In this document: positions 12,759 to 24,884 of the stretch, piece after piece
Layout: every line of letters begins with the position of its first letter
How positions within the stretch are numbered: position 1 is the first letter of the stretch
Notes under the pieces: generated by a model
Told to the model about the DNA's origin: nothing
The model's input: the letters and a program-made list of their open reading frames with translations, nothing else
Databases searched by the model: none
Assembly: GCF_933775445.1 (NCBI RefSeq)
Contig: NC_065877.1
Location: 27,590,001 to 27,654,000 of the forward strand
Origin: Argentina anserina
Taxonomy: Eukaryota; Streptophyta; Magnoliopsida; Rosales; Rosaceae
Reading direction: 5' to 3'
DNA: 64,000 nucleotides
Translations under genes and position numbers: made by a program

Positions 12759-13012
12759 GCCCCCGCATCGCAGCCACATGCAGCCCTGCTCGCTGCCCCT
12801 GCACGCACGCATGCAGCCCTGCACGCTGCCCATGCATCACCCCTACAGCCCCCGCATCGCAGCCGCATGCAGCCCCGCACGCAGCCTCTGCACACACGCT
12901 CGCGACACCTGCAGCCCCGCTCGCGACCCTTGGAGCCTCGCTCGCGACCCCTGTAGCCCCGCTCGCGACACCTGTAGCCTCGCTCGCGACATCTGCAGCC
13001 GGGCACAATAGC
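12759..13012 (+). repeat. GC-rich CAGCCC-type low-complexity tract
   Basis: Directly after the 5' LTR, about 250 bp of loosely repeated CAGCCCCGC, CATGCAGCC and CTCGCGACACCTG words. Open frames exist on both strands (12703-13011, 12730-13026) only because of the composition. It replaces the usual primer-binding/leader region and is strikingly unlike the surrounding AT-rich DNA. Confidence 0.75.
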
Positions 13013-13362
13013 CATTTGAGCTTCATCCTATATTTTCTTTTCCTTTTCCTTTTTCCTATTTCATTATTTAAATGTTCATTGGCACGTTTTTATTTCTAAC
13101 GATATTTCACGTGCTCGTAAAGGAAAAATCATTGCTCGTCGTACTATGGTGATGACATTCATGCCGCGATGGACGATACTTTTGCCATCTACATATGATT
13201 TCGATCGTATCCTCCCAAGATTTTTATGTCATCGGACGAAGATTAAAAAAGGAATTCAACAAGCAACTTCATGCATGACGATCGATTTGCAGAGCAATTT
13301 ACTTATATGCGGTCTATTTGGCAGACCAACAAGTATGTTTTTCTTAAAGTTGCTGCTTTTGA

Positions 13363-13398
<36 letters not shown>

Positions 13399-14400
13399 TA
13401 TCGGGCGCTATTAGCCTTATTTTCATGTCTTCTTTTCCGGCCTTTCTTATAACGCCGATGAGACCAAAGAGGGATATGATTCCCCTCTTGGTCGACGTTT
13501 TTCGTGTGACGGTTCTGGGGGAGTCACGTTATTATTTAAAAAGGAAGATATCGATTTCATGTGGTCGCCTGAGTGCACCGCTGTTTTGGGTGCGATCATG
13601 AGAATTGCCGATATGCATCGATTATTTTGTAACCATGTACATCACAACCTTCTAATTCCGGTTATATACTTGAATAGTTTCGATTATTTGAAACCTATAC
13701 AACCCTCGTTTCTTATGGATGCGTCGTCATCGTGACTGTTATTTGAATGTTTGAGTTTTCTTAAACTCATGTCTATAAACGATAATCCCAAGGTCTACGT
13801 ACTCATTTATTTGAGTTGAAATTCATTACTCTGAAGCAGCACTATTTGCTGACAAAAGATCCCAAAAATAACGAATTCTATGGGACACACTTCAAGTGAT
13901 TTAATGAACGTCTATGACGTTGTATTATCAGAGTTGACCTTGATGCATACTCCACATCCAAGAAACGCATGCCATTTTGGCACCTGTATCTATTTCTTGA
14001 GGGAATTTTGGAGATGGAAAAGTAAATTCTTCCATTCTCAAGTAAGCAAACATTTTTGAGCCTCAGGCTAAGCTCCGCCCGATCCGATATGCAAGATTTT
14101 GTTGCTACTGACTTTTGATTAGTCAATCTATTTTGACTATATTTTCTGCTTACTATTTTTCAAGTATGACGTTGGCATTGCCATGTTTCTTGCTCGACTT
14201 TAGCTTAAGTCGTCTATTGGAATTGGAAGCTTGTTTGTGTTGTATTAAATATTGGCATATTCTATAAAATTTCTCGTATTTCTTGTTTACAAGATTGACT
14301 CGTGAGAATTTTATTTGCATTGGCTTAGCATGCATTGTCAACGTTTGCAACTCACGTGGTTTTTAAATTGGCCGCTTTTGGGTTACATGGGACCCCAATA
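13013..14400. other. copia interior, no recognisable coding
   Basis: The gag side of the defective element. Stops in all frames; a (TA)n run lies at about 13366-13395. I could not align it to gag motifs by eye, and no zinc knuckle was found. Confidence 0.5.
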
Positions 14401-14459
14401 GCACTACATTGTGATTTTGGACCTTAAAATTTGGAAAACGGACCTCAGAACGTCACAAT

Positions 14460-14800
14460 TGACGTCGTTTTTCCCGGTTACTGTTCCGGCGTTTCCGGAA
14501 CGTTTTCCGGCGTATTCGCCGCCTTCCGACCATTTTCCGGCGTACTCTCCGCCTTCCGACCATTTTCCGGCGTTTCCGGCACCGCCATCCGGTTCCGGAC
14601 GGCGTTTCCTGTCGGACCTGAAGTTACGGCCTCCATACCGGCCAGTTCTGGCCGCCAACGGCCAGTTTTCCGGCAATCGGTGCCGTCGGCTTCCGACAAG
14701 TTTTTCCGACGATTTTTTTTTCCGTCGTTTCTCGTCATGTTTTCCGCATATTTCAGCAGTTCTTGCTGCCACGTTTTCTCAGTCCAAATTTCACCCGGTT
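14460..14800. repeat. CCGGCG/CCGAC-rich imperfect repeat in copia interior
   Basis: Repeated words such as TTTTCCGGCGTA and CGCCTTCCGACC give long open frames on both strands (14411-14974 on plus, 14404-14849 on minus). The overlapping frames in several registers, with Pro/Ser/Phe-rich or Glu/Gly/Arg-rich products, argue that composition, not selection, keeps them open. Confidence 0.65.
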
Positions 14801-14949
14801 TTGAGTTATATTGATATGGTTTTCCGGTTAATTTTCCGGTTTTCTCCAAGTCGTTTCATAGCTCAAATGATTTTATTATTATGGGTGACCACCCGCACCA
14901 AATGGAAGGTTTTCCACCGTAATTGTTTGGTATTCAACTGCTCTAATAC

Positions 14950-17480
14950 CATGTTTTTCCAACTCTTAAGTTGAAGAATGTAGTTCTATTGCCATGTGAT
15001 ACATTCGATGGGATTGCCATTTGTTTCAATCCCCTCTCTTACAATATCCTACGGCGTATTGTGTAGAGAAGTTCACCGCGTCGTTGACTCTCTTAATCTT
15101 CATTTTGAGAATGTCCGTCGTGAAATCGAGTGTCTTGCTAATTGCGTAACCACCCACACTGTCCTACGGCGCATGTAGTTGTTTTACGGATCCCGTGCGG
15201 AGATTGTGTTGTATATCTTCGTGCCTTGCTAAGTTTTAAAGGCCATTCATGCCAATGATGGATTTTCATCTTGATATTTGTGTTAAGACTGGAGAGGAAT
15301 AAATCTGTCTGATTTCATTGACAGTATCTTTTTCAAGCTTCGACAGTAGCTTTGTTAGCTTGCAGACATAGTTTTGCTTGCCTGCAGCAGTAGTTTATGT
15401 AACTCAAGATTCTTTGAATCATGGGTTCGGTTTTACTGTCTTCTCGATTTTGACATGATCATTTTTGGTCATTTTGAACAAGATATGATGATTCGAGTTC
15501 TTTGAAATTCACATTATCATCTATTTTTCATGTTCACGAAGCGATTGGAGGACCACCTCACCCATGCTCCACACGGTGAGGCCTGCCTATTTTGGCGGCT
15601 CCATGGCATTAAGGCCGTCGGTGGCGGCATCCCCTCCTTCAAAGGAGCTTGTGATGCCTCCCGTGTCTTCTAATGCCTCCATGACAATCTTTGATGCCAA
15701 TCGCTCATTTTGCAAAGCTTGTTCTTTTGCTAGATTTCAAGGAAGTCCTTATTTGCTAAGGCTCCAACCGAGAACATTCCATTCTTACAAAGTATTTAAG
15801 GTGACATTAGTGGACCCTATCCAACCGAATACGGATATTTTTCGGTATTTTTATGGTATAGGTTAAGAGCATCGACGCGTTAGTCACACGTCGCTTTGCT
15901 TTCCACAAGAAACGCTGCATTCGCTAAAGTTTTTAGCTATGATCATCATACTAAGGGCTCACCACCCTTCCCATCCTCTCAAATCTATTTGATTGGATAC
16001 CGTTGGAGAGTTCACCTCCACGACTTTGATGATTTCGTTTTGCATATCTTCTGGGATCGTCGTTGAACATAGTATTAATCATGTTCATTCACTGCACGAT
16101 CTAGCAGAGCTTGGATTTGGTTATGGGTAATAACCTGCCGATTTTTGCATGGAGATATATAATGATGTTGCATGCAGCGACACTTTTTCGTTTTAGACCC
16201 ACAAGTTGCCAAGCGTTTAGTGCGTACCAGATGGTTACTGGATACGATCCTAACGTTCTTTTCCTTCAACGCCTATTTGGTTAAAGTTGTTTATGTGCCT
16301 CTATTGTAGTTATCTCAATGGGTCTACTTGAAACGATTAAGTATTCTGGTTGGTTATAATTTATGAATCACCAACACTTGTCCGCTATTTCCAATCTACA
16401 ACCGTTGATCTCTATCCTGCGATATTAGCAGACGGTCACTTTGATGAGACATACTTCCCGTCGTTAGGGGGAGATATGGAATGCTCCCATTCCGGTTTTA
16501 ACGCCAGGAATTGACGTGGTGTGACACTATGTCTCATTAAGATCCCGCACTACTCAAAGTGAGCAAATGTGCAACGCATTATCGACCCCCAGAAAATCAA
16601 AGATTCGATGCTCAATGACTTTACCGATATTGCGAAAGTGACGAGATCGCACATAAATGATGTGATGTGCCGGTAAGGTTGGAACTCTCAGAATATGAGA
16701 GAATTTCATATGACCTGGTCCTAGCACCGTTGGGACCATCCCTGACAGTGGGAAGGAAGCCGGCGATGGCACCATCGTAGGCTGTGGTGTTGTCGGCGCC
16801 CGTGGCATTGCACCACAAAACAAGGGCGGCAAACGCAAAGATGGACTAGTAAGGGTCATAGCTTCGGTCTTGGCTCCTGCCTAGATGAGGGGGAGACCAT
16901 TATTCTCTAGAATCAAAACTAGAAAGAAGCGAAGTGCGTAGGCACAAGTATTTCGCCCATCATCAAGAGATATTCTCTAAACATGTGTATCAACTAAGTT
17001 TCTGTGGGACACTACAGACTCCTTTTATTGATGTTAGAGAAGAATAGAAATCTCACGAATTGATCGTATACAGCGCGCGCGTGTGTTTAATGTATTGATC
17101 TCCCATGATTGATGATGTATTCGCTTATGCTCTTATTCGGTTGTAAAGCATCAACGATGAGCAACTTGACCGAAGTGGAAAGAATCAATACAGGCTGAAC
17201 TAGACTTGTTATGTTGGTCGTTGTTCGTAAGTGTAATGAGAAAGATGAAAGTCATGCAATATATGCAGGACTTATGGCGCAAAGATTGTCTCATTATCCT
17301 AGTATTGAGTACGATGAGTTATATTCTCTCGTTATGGACATAATTGCTTTCCGCTACTTGATCAGTAGTAGTGTCCATGAAAACTGATTTGCAGCATATG
17401 ATAATGGTCATAGAATATCTGTAAAGGGATCTTGACGCAGATATGAGAGTGCCCGAGGGACTTTAAATGCCTCCAGACCA
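14950..17480 (+). pseudogene. decayed copia pol (GAG-pre-integrase, integrase, reverse transcriptase)
   Basis: Fragments in shifting frames follow the normal copia order. CKACSFARFQGSPYLLRLQP (about 15708-15770) ends the zinc-binding region. DPIQPNTDIFRYF and LRAHHPSHPLKSI with GEFTSTTFDDF (15810-16040) are integrase core. A GHFDETYFPSLGGD block follows at about 16435-16475. Then come DESHAIYAG, LMAQRLSHYPSIEYDE and MDIIAFRYLI (17236-17360), the reverse-transcriptase entry, and a DADMRVPEG-like block near 17435. Dozens of stops and frameshifts are present. The YVDD and RNase H parts were not found, so the 3' half of pol appears deleted or replaced. Confidence 0.85.
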
Positions 17481-17499
17481 CGGAGAGCTTATGTAATCA

Positions 17500-18712
17500 G
17501 ATTGCGACGTTCGAGAGAACGTAGTACAATCGGTTGCAAGAACTCATACCCATATGTGTTCCTATGAAGCTAATTCTTGATTCTCTATTCCGTTTAAGTA
17601 TAGATGATGAAGAGATTCAATGAGATATACATTTATACATGCTAGTGTTGTTGGGACACTATTGCTTTCATTATGACGTGATTAACTATGCGCCTATGCA
17701 TTGTCATTGGACTTGCATTGCTTCTTTGACATGGGTTTAGTTCTACACTTAGTGAACCAACACAAATCCTATCCACACCAACGCCGCCAGCAGCTCCAGC
17801 AACATCAACGTACGCCTTGGTGTAGTAGTCGACACTGGTAGCGTAGAGGATGCATACGGTTCCATCTTGGACCAAAATCAGTCCTTCATTGGTCCATTCC
17901 CCCATTCTTTCCGCGAAAGACACATTAAATGTGACAAATCATAATCTGTCCAGTTTCGTAGGTCAACTTCAACGAGACTTACAGAACAGCTCGCTCGATG
18001 AAATATGGTGAAGTTGGTACCGTTGGAAAGGCCTATGTGTCTACTTTCCAGCGACATCAACCTTTCGTTCATAGCTATCATATTGAGTGAGCTATGGCCG
18101 TTTTATCAAAGTAGGACAGTCCTGTCCGGAAATTTGCAAGTCAGTCAACTTCGACAGAGCATTGTGAACTTCTCTGATCGGATAAGGTTGTGAACCTTAT
18201 GTCACTGGAAAGCTACGGGTGTCTACTTTTCAGAACATTTTACGGTTCGCTGATACCTATTTTGACGAAGAAGTTATGGCCGTTTAAGTGAGTGAAGGTC
18301 ATTCTATCCGAGAATCTGATTTTCATTGCAAACTCTTGTTTTGAGTTGTTATGCAATCTTATTTCCTAAGATCTAAGTTTGACTAAGTAAAGCATGTATG
18401 ATCTAAGGATGTGTGGCTAGATTAATGATTAATCATTAGCCCAAGACTACGTTTGAGAAGCATGTAATGAATGTTGTGTACGTTGTTCTTTGTACTCCAT
18501 GATTATGGCACTAATCATGGGGAGTTGTTTCGTAGACTTCAGGGGGAGTCTACCTCACATGATGCTATCAAATGTAGATGGTGCGTTGTGCTCTTTTTCC
18601 CTTCGATCAAGCTTTTGTTTTTACCCAAGAGGTTTTTATTTTGCTTGACAAGGTTTTTACCGTGGCAACGATGTGTGCACCATGCAACCTAGGCATGCGA
18701 CACAAGGGGGAG
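17500..18712 (+). other. copia 3' spacer between pol remnant and 3' LTR
   Basis: Non-coding. The last 150 bp (GTGCGTTGTGCTC... to the GGGGGAG tract) have the look of the untranslated spacer found before the 3' LTR in this kind of copia element. The part from 17640 to 18350 is unrecognised; the minus-strand frame at 17642-17923 has no family resemblance. Confidence 0.55.
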
Positions 18713-18896
18713 TGTTCCGGAAGAATTACTATTCTACCCTTGTGTGTGTCTTAGCCTAATAGGTTTCCTGTTAGGAGATAGAGTAGCATCTCCGTAATAG
18801 ATTAGGACTCCGAATCCTACGGGATTGTGGTTTTATAATGCCTATATATAGGCCCCCATATCATTCAATAATACACAATTATTTCATCCTGAAACA
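18713..18896 (+). repeat. 3' LTR of the defective copia element
   Basis: 184 bp, TG...CA, ending TCCTGAAACA, followed by the CATTG duplication at 18897-18901. A third relative of this LTR starts at 63860. Confidence 0.92.
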
Positions 18897-18901
18897 CATT
18901 G

Positions 18902-19502
18902 TTCATTATTAACTTGTTAGGGCCGGATGTTAAATTTGTCGTGAACTTTCGAATAATTTGATTTTTAATATTTATAACTTATAAGATAAATACGTAAAAC
19001 ATATGAGTGAGTCATCTCATTCTCAAGTCTCAACAAAATAGTAAAACTTTCATATATATATGGCTAGAATCAGAACTGCTTGTATGTGTTTGAAAACTGG
19101 CGCCTATATATGGTATTAATAGTGACATGGTTGCTGGGCAATGTGATTCCTATTTGATTTATGTATGACAAGATGTACGTACTTCTGATCTGCTAAATCG
19201 ATCAATTAGATCAATCAATTCAAAGAGTTCTCTAAGCTTAGCGGTCGATGATGCAGTATGTTAAAATTTGGAACATGAATCAAGACTCAAGAATCTAGAT
19301 GAAAGGAAGAAGAAAAATGAAACAAAAGGGGGCAATATCGGAAGTTCAGTGAATGTATAGAGGGAGATCTAAATGCTAATTGTGGAGGTCTGAAATGAGT
19401 GGTTCTATTATAATTAAAGATGAAAGCATAGGATAATTGCATGTTACTGTAAAATGCTAATTGTGTAGGTTTCAACATGCAGAATTACTCACTTCTAATT
19501 TA
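18902..19502. other. intergenic remnant between copies A and B
   Basis: AT-rich single-copy-looking sequence between the copia element and the next LTR insertion. With 6249-6927 and 12289-12577 it appears to make up the original spacer. No gene; the frame at 19287-19478 is not supported. Confidence 0.5.
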
Positions 19503-19507
19503 CGTCA

Positions 19508-22031
19508 TGTCACGACTCTGAAATTTCAAGTATAAAACTCGAAAATTGAAGCCATGAAAACTCAAAAATAATTTCAATAAATCGAAATCGTCTCATCGTC
19601 ACAGCGTATCATTACTAAGTTAGTTCATGGTACAACTCAGTCGAATTGATTATTACAAAACCAATTTAAAATTCAAACATTATTTCAAATAGAAATGTAA
19701 AATCCTCACAATCACCACAAAATAAATGAAGAAACTTCAAACTCTTCGGAGTAGTCCGTCAATTCCACTAATCCACACCTGCAGAACTATCCCCTACACC
19801 ACCGAATAGGTGCACCGAGATTATAAACACAAACCCGGTAAGATTTGCAGCTCGTATGAGTAAAACAACATTATAGCTCATAAATAAATACAAAAGTGAA
19901 ATCACGAAATCATTTAGTTATAAATGTACTCATGAGTCATTAGACAATCCATCTGGTTGTCCAATAATATCTGAAAGCATAAGTGCTCATGAGAAATCGG
20001 GCAACCCATCTGTTTACCCAAATACATTTATAATACGGGTACTCATGAGCGCTTGTAGACCTCTGTTACCCATCATGTTAGTACGTCGCCCGACATTGGG
20101 CAACCACTTGCTATCCAATATCCAAAATATGGATACTCATAAGCCGGTAACCCATTTGTTACCTCTCATGCCAGTACCCCGGAAGACAGACTAGAGCTCT
20201 AACTATATCGTAACTGTCGCCCAGCCAAGGCTAGGTTCCGACATACCAACACGTCCGAAGACAACAAAACGTTTTAACATAACTCAAGTTAAAACCACGT
20301 ACAAAACAATCATCACATGATATTGTACAATTCAAAGTGACATGTTCAAATAAATAAATATCAACGCTATAATGACTTATTCGCAAACGGAAATTATGAC
20401 AGTATATAATATAGCAAACCATATATATGTACTTATTTAACCAATTATACACATACACAATCCACTATATTATATACATATCATAGTTCATTCTTTTTAA
20501 TTAAGCGTAATTATGAATCTACGCAAGGATATATTCGTCACTGTGAGATTTTACTCACCTTATAATCCTGAGCATAATTTCCACAATTCCGCAAGTGAAT
20601 CATTTACTTGTTGTGTCGATCACCTATAATAGATAAAAAGTGAATTTAGAAGGGTTACGTAAAACCTTAAATGCCAAAACAGTAATAATGTTTTACTGTT
20701 CAGCAATTTCTAGTTTTTACGAAATTACTATTCACGTATCACTATTTAAATATATACTGACTATGTATTACTCTTCATATACGTACTGTTTACGTATTAC
20801 TTTTCATGGTAAATACTGTCAGTAAATACAAATCACTGATTTATCTTTCGGAAATTACTTTTACAATTACTGTTCGTAAATTACATTTACTGTACGCAAT
20901 TTACTTTTTACATTTACTGTACGTAAATTAATTTTACATTCACCGTACGTAAAATAATTTTACAAAAATTTACTGTTCACACGCCGCCTCCGGCGATCGC
21001 GCGTAACGCTCACGCTCCTCTCAACAGTGACAACGCGTGGCTTGCCCACCGCCGCCCAAAACCTTTCTTTTCTTCCTTCCCTACCCTTCTACGGTGTCAG
21101 GCCGCCTCCCTGCACCTCTACAACCGCCCACGCACCGCCACAGACGGCGACATGTGCCACCTCCACCCACTCCGATCAAAACTCCACAAATCATAAACAC
21201 TCAACATGAAAGATGAAGAACAAGCTGTGGTGATTCCAACCATACCTTCAACATAGCCCAGATCGCCGGGGTTTGGCCGGAAAGTCGTCGAAAAGTTCCT
21301 GGAATGTCGAGTTCTTCTCCGACGTTAAAGCTTCCGATTCGAGCTCCGATTTCGATATATACCACCCAATCGTCGATTAGAAGGGATCCAAGGTTCCATA
21401 CACCGGCGGCGAGGCTTAGATCGGTGGCGAGTTCGTTGCAGAATTTCTGTGTTGTTGACGTGGCTTCTCGGCGGCGAGGGACGTCGCACCTTGCTCGGGG
21501 GAGGGAGGAGGAGTCGAGTCGGGCCTAGGGGCTGGCAGTGAGGGCCACGCCGCTCGGAGGTGAGAGATCGGCGGCGAGGTTTCTTATAGGGGGAGAGAGG
21601 GTCGAGCCGAGGGGAGAGAAGAGCGAGAGAGAGAAAGAGGGAGGCGGGTGAGAGTGAGAAAGGGTTTCTGAAAATGGAAACCCTAATTCTCAAAATTTCC
21701 TTTTTATACCCTCTTCTAAAATCGGAAACTAACTTCCATCGTTAATAACTTTCACGTACGACGTCCGATTAGAACGCGTGACGTGTCCACGAAATCGTAT
21801 CGACGAGTTCTATAACTTTCGTGAAGGGAGTTTTCATAAATAAGCGACGGAGTAAAAATCGACTCCCGCGTCGCTGAAACGTAACGTTTTTCTAATTGAG
21901 ATTTCCGACGACGGTTCCGTTTTCGATTTGACAATGTTGCGAAGCGAAACAAATACGATTTATTAATTTTACAAACTTTATTAAGTTCTAAGAATTCAAA
22001 CAACTTGTTTCCGAAAAATCGGATCATTACA
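19508..22031 (-). mobile_element. solo LTR, same family, minus orientation
   Basis: The plus strand reads TGTCACGACTC at 19508 and GGATCATTACA ending at 22031, flanked by CGTCA on both sides (19503-19507 and 22032-22036). Length is 2,524 bp with no internal coding region. On the minus strand a TATA box (GGTATAAAAAGG, near 21700-21712) stands ~320 bp from the LTR start, as in its relatives. The minisatellite is at about 19970-20180. A GC-rich part lies at 20980-21640; its frames on both strands (21304-21528, 21325-21693) are composition artefacts. Confidence 0.92.
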
Positions 22032-22036
22032 CGTCA

Positions 22037-22354
22037 GAGGCAGAATACTACAATTACGAACCAAAATATCTGTATATATTAACGGGAATGCATATTATAT
22101 TTCAAAAAAGAACTTTAATTAACTTGTATATATGTGGAGCCACTGGAGCAACGCATACACTTCGTAGATGATTTATCTCAACAATCAGTCAAAATTGACA
22201 ATTTGGTTAAGATGCTATAACTTTCCTAGTAGCTATACACTATGTGTAGTATTAAAGTATCTTAACGGAGAGTTAAGATCGCCAATATAGAGTCATTATC
22301 GATATGATCTAACGATTAACTACATATTGAGATATACTGTATATATATACTTTG
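22037..22354. other. 3' flank of GDSL copy B
   Basis: About 320 bp of AT-rich sequence between the LTR insertion and the stop codon of copy B. It should include the copy B 3' untranslated region. No further gene. Confidence 0.5.
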
Positions 22355-23651
22355 TTAGTTCCATTCGAATAGTGCTTTGAGATTGTAAGGGGCAGTGGAA
22401 TTGGGAGTTCCACTCCAGAAGAGCCTAGCAAATTCCTCATTGACCCTTTCTGTTGTATGGGCAGAGTCAAAGAAAACATATTCACTTGCATTAGAGCATA
22501 ATTTATACTCTTTGATACCTCTTTCGCCTCCGCAGCTGAAAATTCCTCTATATACACCACTTCCACAGCATGCCACCTTCCCCTCCTCAAAACCTTAAAT
22601 TTCCAAAAAGGAAGTTCAATGAGTTAACCTCATCAAGAAAAGAACTCCATAAGAGCTCAAGTATGATATATGGTTATTAGTAACATAGATAGAGGGAATA
22701 TGCACATCAGAAATTAAACACACGGACATATACACTATGTAAATATTTAACCAAGAAAGTGAGAATGTACCATGTTTAGAAGGGTGATTTATTCTATCTC
22801 TCAGGAACTCATTATAGTCGGAAAGGGAGTATCTGAATCCCTTGAGCTTAGTCTCCAGCTTCCGAAGGAGTTTGGGAAGCGCTTTATTGTGCAGTTTTAC
22901 GTACGGTGTAATTTCTTTGAAGCATCCGGTACCATTCTGTCCCTGCACAACTGCTCTTGAAAATGGTAAACAACCAAGAGGATCAAGGCTAAGAAACCCG
23001 AAGTTCCTTCCTCCCTTCTTGTATATTTCCTGCTTTGAAATTCACTATAATTATCATTGATTATCCATAATAGAAGAAACCAAATGCTTTATTTTGCAGT
23101 AATGAAGCTTACTTCGATCGCTGAAGTAATGTTGCCTAGAACCGTTCCTACAAATTCTCTGTGAGAGTAGGTTTGAAGGATGCTGGAGTTTGTCCCAAAT
23201 ATGTACGAGTAATCGTTGCCTCCAACACTAAACAAGTAAACGGCTCTTGATATCAGAATATTGGCTTCTTCATCCCCTAAGTTCTTCATCAATGACTCAC
23301 AGACTCGCTCAAAATACGACAGTTGAGAATTAAGGTCTATTACCTGACGTAACGTTCAGACACCAAATAAGTAATTAACAAAATAATTAGTCAAGCATAG
23401 TCGACAAGTCTTACCAAATTTTCTCAACTAATAATTTGGTGAACCACATAATTAAATAGTGCAAAATCACATGTCACATACCAAACCTTGGCTAGTTTCA
23501 ACTAAAGCACCAGCTCCTGCAGATGCAAAGTTTGCACCATATGTAAAATTATGGTTGCCGGGTTGTAGATATGGTGGAATAACAGGTAGTTTTGCGTACT
23601 CAGCTGAAACACAAATTTGGGCAATACTCAGTCCCCAGTTGTATTCCTAAA

Positions 23652-23698
<47 letters not shown>

Positions 23699-23982
23699 TA
23701 AATTAAGCTATTGGTGTTACCTATAAAATCTGAAATCAGACGACCATCTGAAAATCTTCCCGTTGGGTACTTAAAATAGGTTTCACCATATGGCCGATAA
23801 TTTGCTCGCAGACTAGTGTTGATGTAGTTATTGTTTCCGGCATCAAAAATTGAGTCCCCGAAGATGAAAAGGGAGACATGTTCCTCCGACGGCAACCCAC
23901 TCTCGCTGTGGCTTAGGGTCGTGATGATGAGAAGGCTTGTACAGAAACCAAAGATATAATTATGGAAGCTGATGTTTGCCAT
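22355..23982 (-). CDS. GDSL esterase/lipase, copy B, intact (370 aa, five exons)
   Basis: Exons 23982-23721, 23603-23482, 23343-23113, 23029-22771, 22593-22355, all with GT-AG introns and matching phases, give 370 aa. It is a plant GDSL (SGNH) hydrolase, probably secreted: an N-terminal hydrophobic segment (about residues 7-24), then [17 protein letters not shown] with nucleophile Ser44, oxyanion-side block GANFASAGAGAL in exon 2, GGNDYSYIF with Asn171, and FFDSAHTTER with Asp334 and His337. The C-terminal YNLKALFE motif is typical of the Arabidopsis GLIP1/GLIP5 group, to which it looks closest. That group includes extracellular lipases acting in pathogen and ethylene-linked defence; the role here is inference. 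Start set at ATG 23982; the reading can be extended seven codons, but only to a GTG. Substrate cannot be told from sequence. Confidence 0.93.
23655..23696. repeat. (TA)n microsatellite in intron 1 of copy B
   Basis: About 20 TA dinucleotides within the intron between 23604 and 23720. Likely length-polymorphic. Confidence 0.95.
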
Positions 23983-24021
23983 TTTAGATGCAGTGATCTT
24001 CACCTATTGTTGTTTCAGTTT

Positions 24022-24055
24022 CTATTTATAAAGGCGCGTATTTGGAGGCAGGTGC
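24022..24055 (-). promoter_or_regulatory. TATA box and conserved upstream block of GDSL copy B
   Basis: On the minus strand CTTTATAAATAG (24022-24033) lies about 45 bp before the ATG, with GCACCTGCC at 24047-24055. Both match copy A in order and spacing. The implied leader is short, about 20 nt if transcription starts ~30 bp after the TATA box. Confidence 0.68.
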
Positions 24056-24510
24056 AACAGAAATAGATCAAGCATATGAGCTCTTGAATAGTCAAACAAC
24101 CATTATCAATAAAAACTCCAAACTATATAAAACAATTGGGCCTTATCATTTTTTATATTGCACTCTTCATTAGATTGTTAATTGATGTTTAACTGACCAT
24201 ATATACATCAACTCTCGAAAATTATAGCAAATTGACTTTTCATAAGATATACATGTGAGTAGAATCTAGATTGCTTGTATGAGTTGTATCACTGTGTTTC
24301 GAGAATAAACTTTCCCTAGTAGACGCTTGCATTTTCGATCATCGATCGTAATGAACTAACCTATTTCAAAAGCAAAGACTTATGCCTGTAAGCCAAGAGA
24401 TAACTAGCTAATGGATGCACAAGAAAAGTAAAAGTTTAATGTGATGAGTCCATTATATTCCAAAACAATATATATTCTCCGACGTCTTTGATTAGAATAT
24501 CGTGTGTGTG

Positions 24511-24543
<33 letters not shown>

Positions 24544-24878
24544 GCGCTGGGCCGCTGGACCAAATTGTTATATTCTGAGATGAAAGTCTCACCTAGAAAA
24601 GAATATGCAAGAGCAGCTTCCTCTCTTATTGAGAGGTCAAAATTAGCTTAAAGATGTGCCGCGCCGAAGCTTCCTCTCTCGACGGCACACGCGCAAGTAT
24701 ACCCATTCAACAACGAGAAACATGTTGCATAGATTTATATATAGATATGTATAGATCCATTAGCAGATTCTGAATGTGCATGGTTGACAATTTTTTTGAT
24801 GTTAATCCCTTTACTAACTAGGGTTTATTTGTGGAGTTGCTTATTGTTCTTCCTATGCATGTTGACTTAGTATTTGCA
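24056..24878. other. intergenic between copies B and C
   Basis: No coding signal. A (TA)n run lies at 24510-24542. A short inverted-repeat-like stretch around 24610-24690 repeats AGCTTCCTCTCT. The frame at 24404-24592 is microsatellite read-through. Confidence 0.55.
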
Positions 24879-24884
24879 TTCGAA

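Larger units (their letters stand above)
12578..18896 (+). mobile_element. complete but defective Ty1/copia element with near-identical LTRs
   Basis: The 5' LTR is 12578 to about 12758 and the 3' LTR 18713-18896, both starting TGTTCCGG. They differ at about four positions over ~178 aligned bases. The 5-bp duplication CATTG flanks the element (12573-12577 and 18897-18901). A polypurine tract GGGGGAG precedes the 3' LTR. A TATA-like TATATATAGG sits near 12710 and 18843. The interior, 5.9 kb, is full of stops, yet pol domains can be followed from about 15700 to 17470. Young LTRs with a dead interior mean the copy was probably mobilised in trans as a non-autonomous element. It sits in the spacer between GDSL copies A and B. 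Confidence 0.92.

Noticed and set aside
12703..13026. 102-, 98- and 88-residue frames with regular Pro/Ala/Cys repeats
   Set aside because: Open in three registers on two strands because of the CAGCCC-type composition; no start context or domain.
13146..13601. 151-residue frame in the copia gag side
   Set aside because: Runs through a TA microsatellite (poly-YI) and matches no gag motif that I know.
14404..14974. 187-residue and overlapping 120-residue frames
   Set aside because: Overlap on both strands in a CCGGCG-rich tract inside a dead copia; product is low complexity.
21304..21693. Arg/Ser-rich frames on both strands
   Set aside because: GC-rich leader region of a solo LTR; the same area is open in other registers and not conserved in the sister LTRs.
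23982..24003. Longer N-terminus of GDSL copy B starting at 24003
   Set aside because: The first codon is GTG on the minus strand; the ATG at 23982 is the eukaryotic start. The same reasoning moved starts in copies A, C and D.
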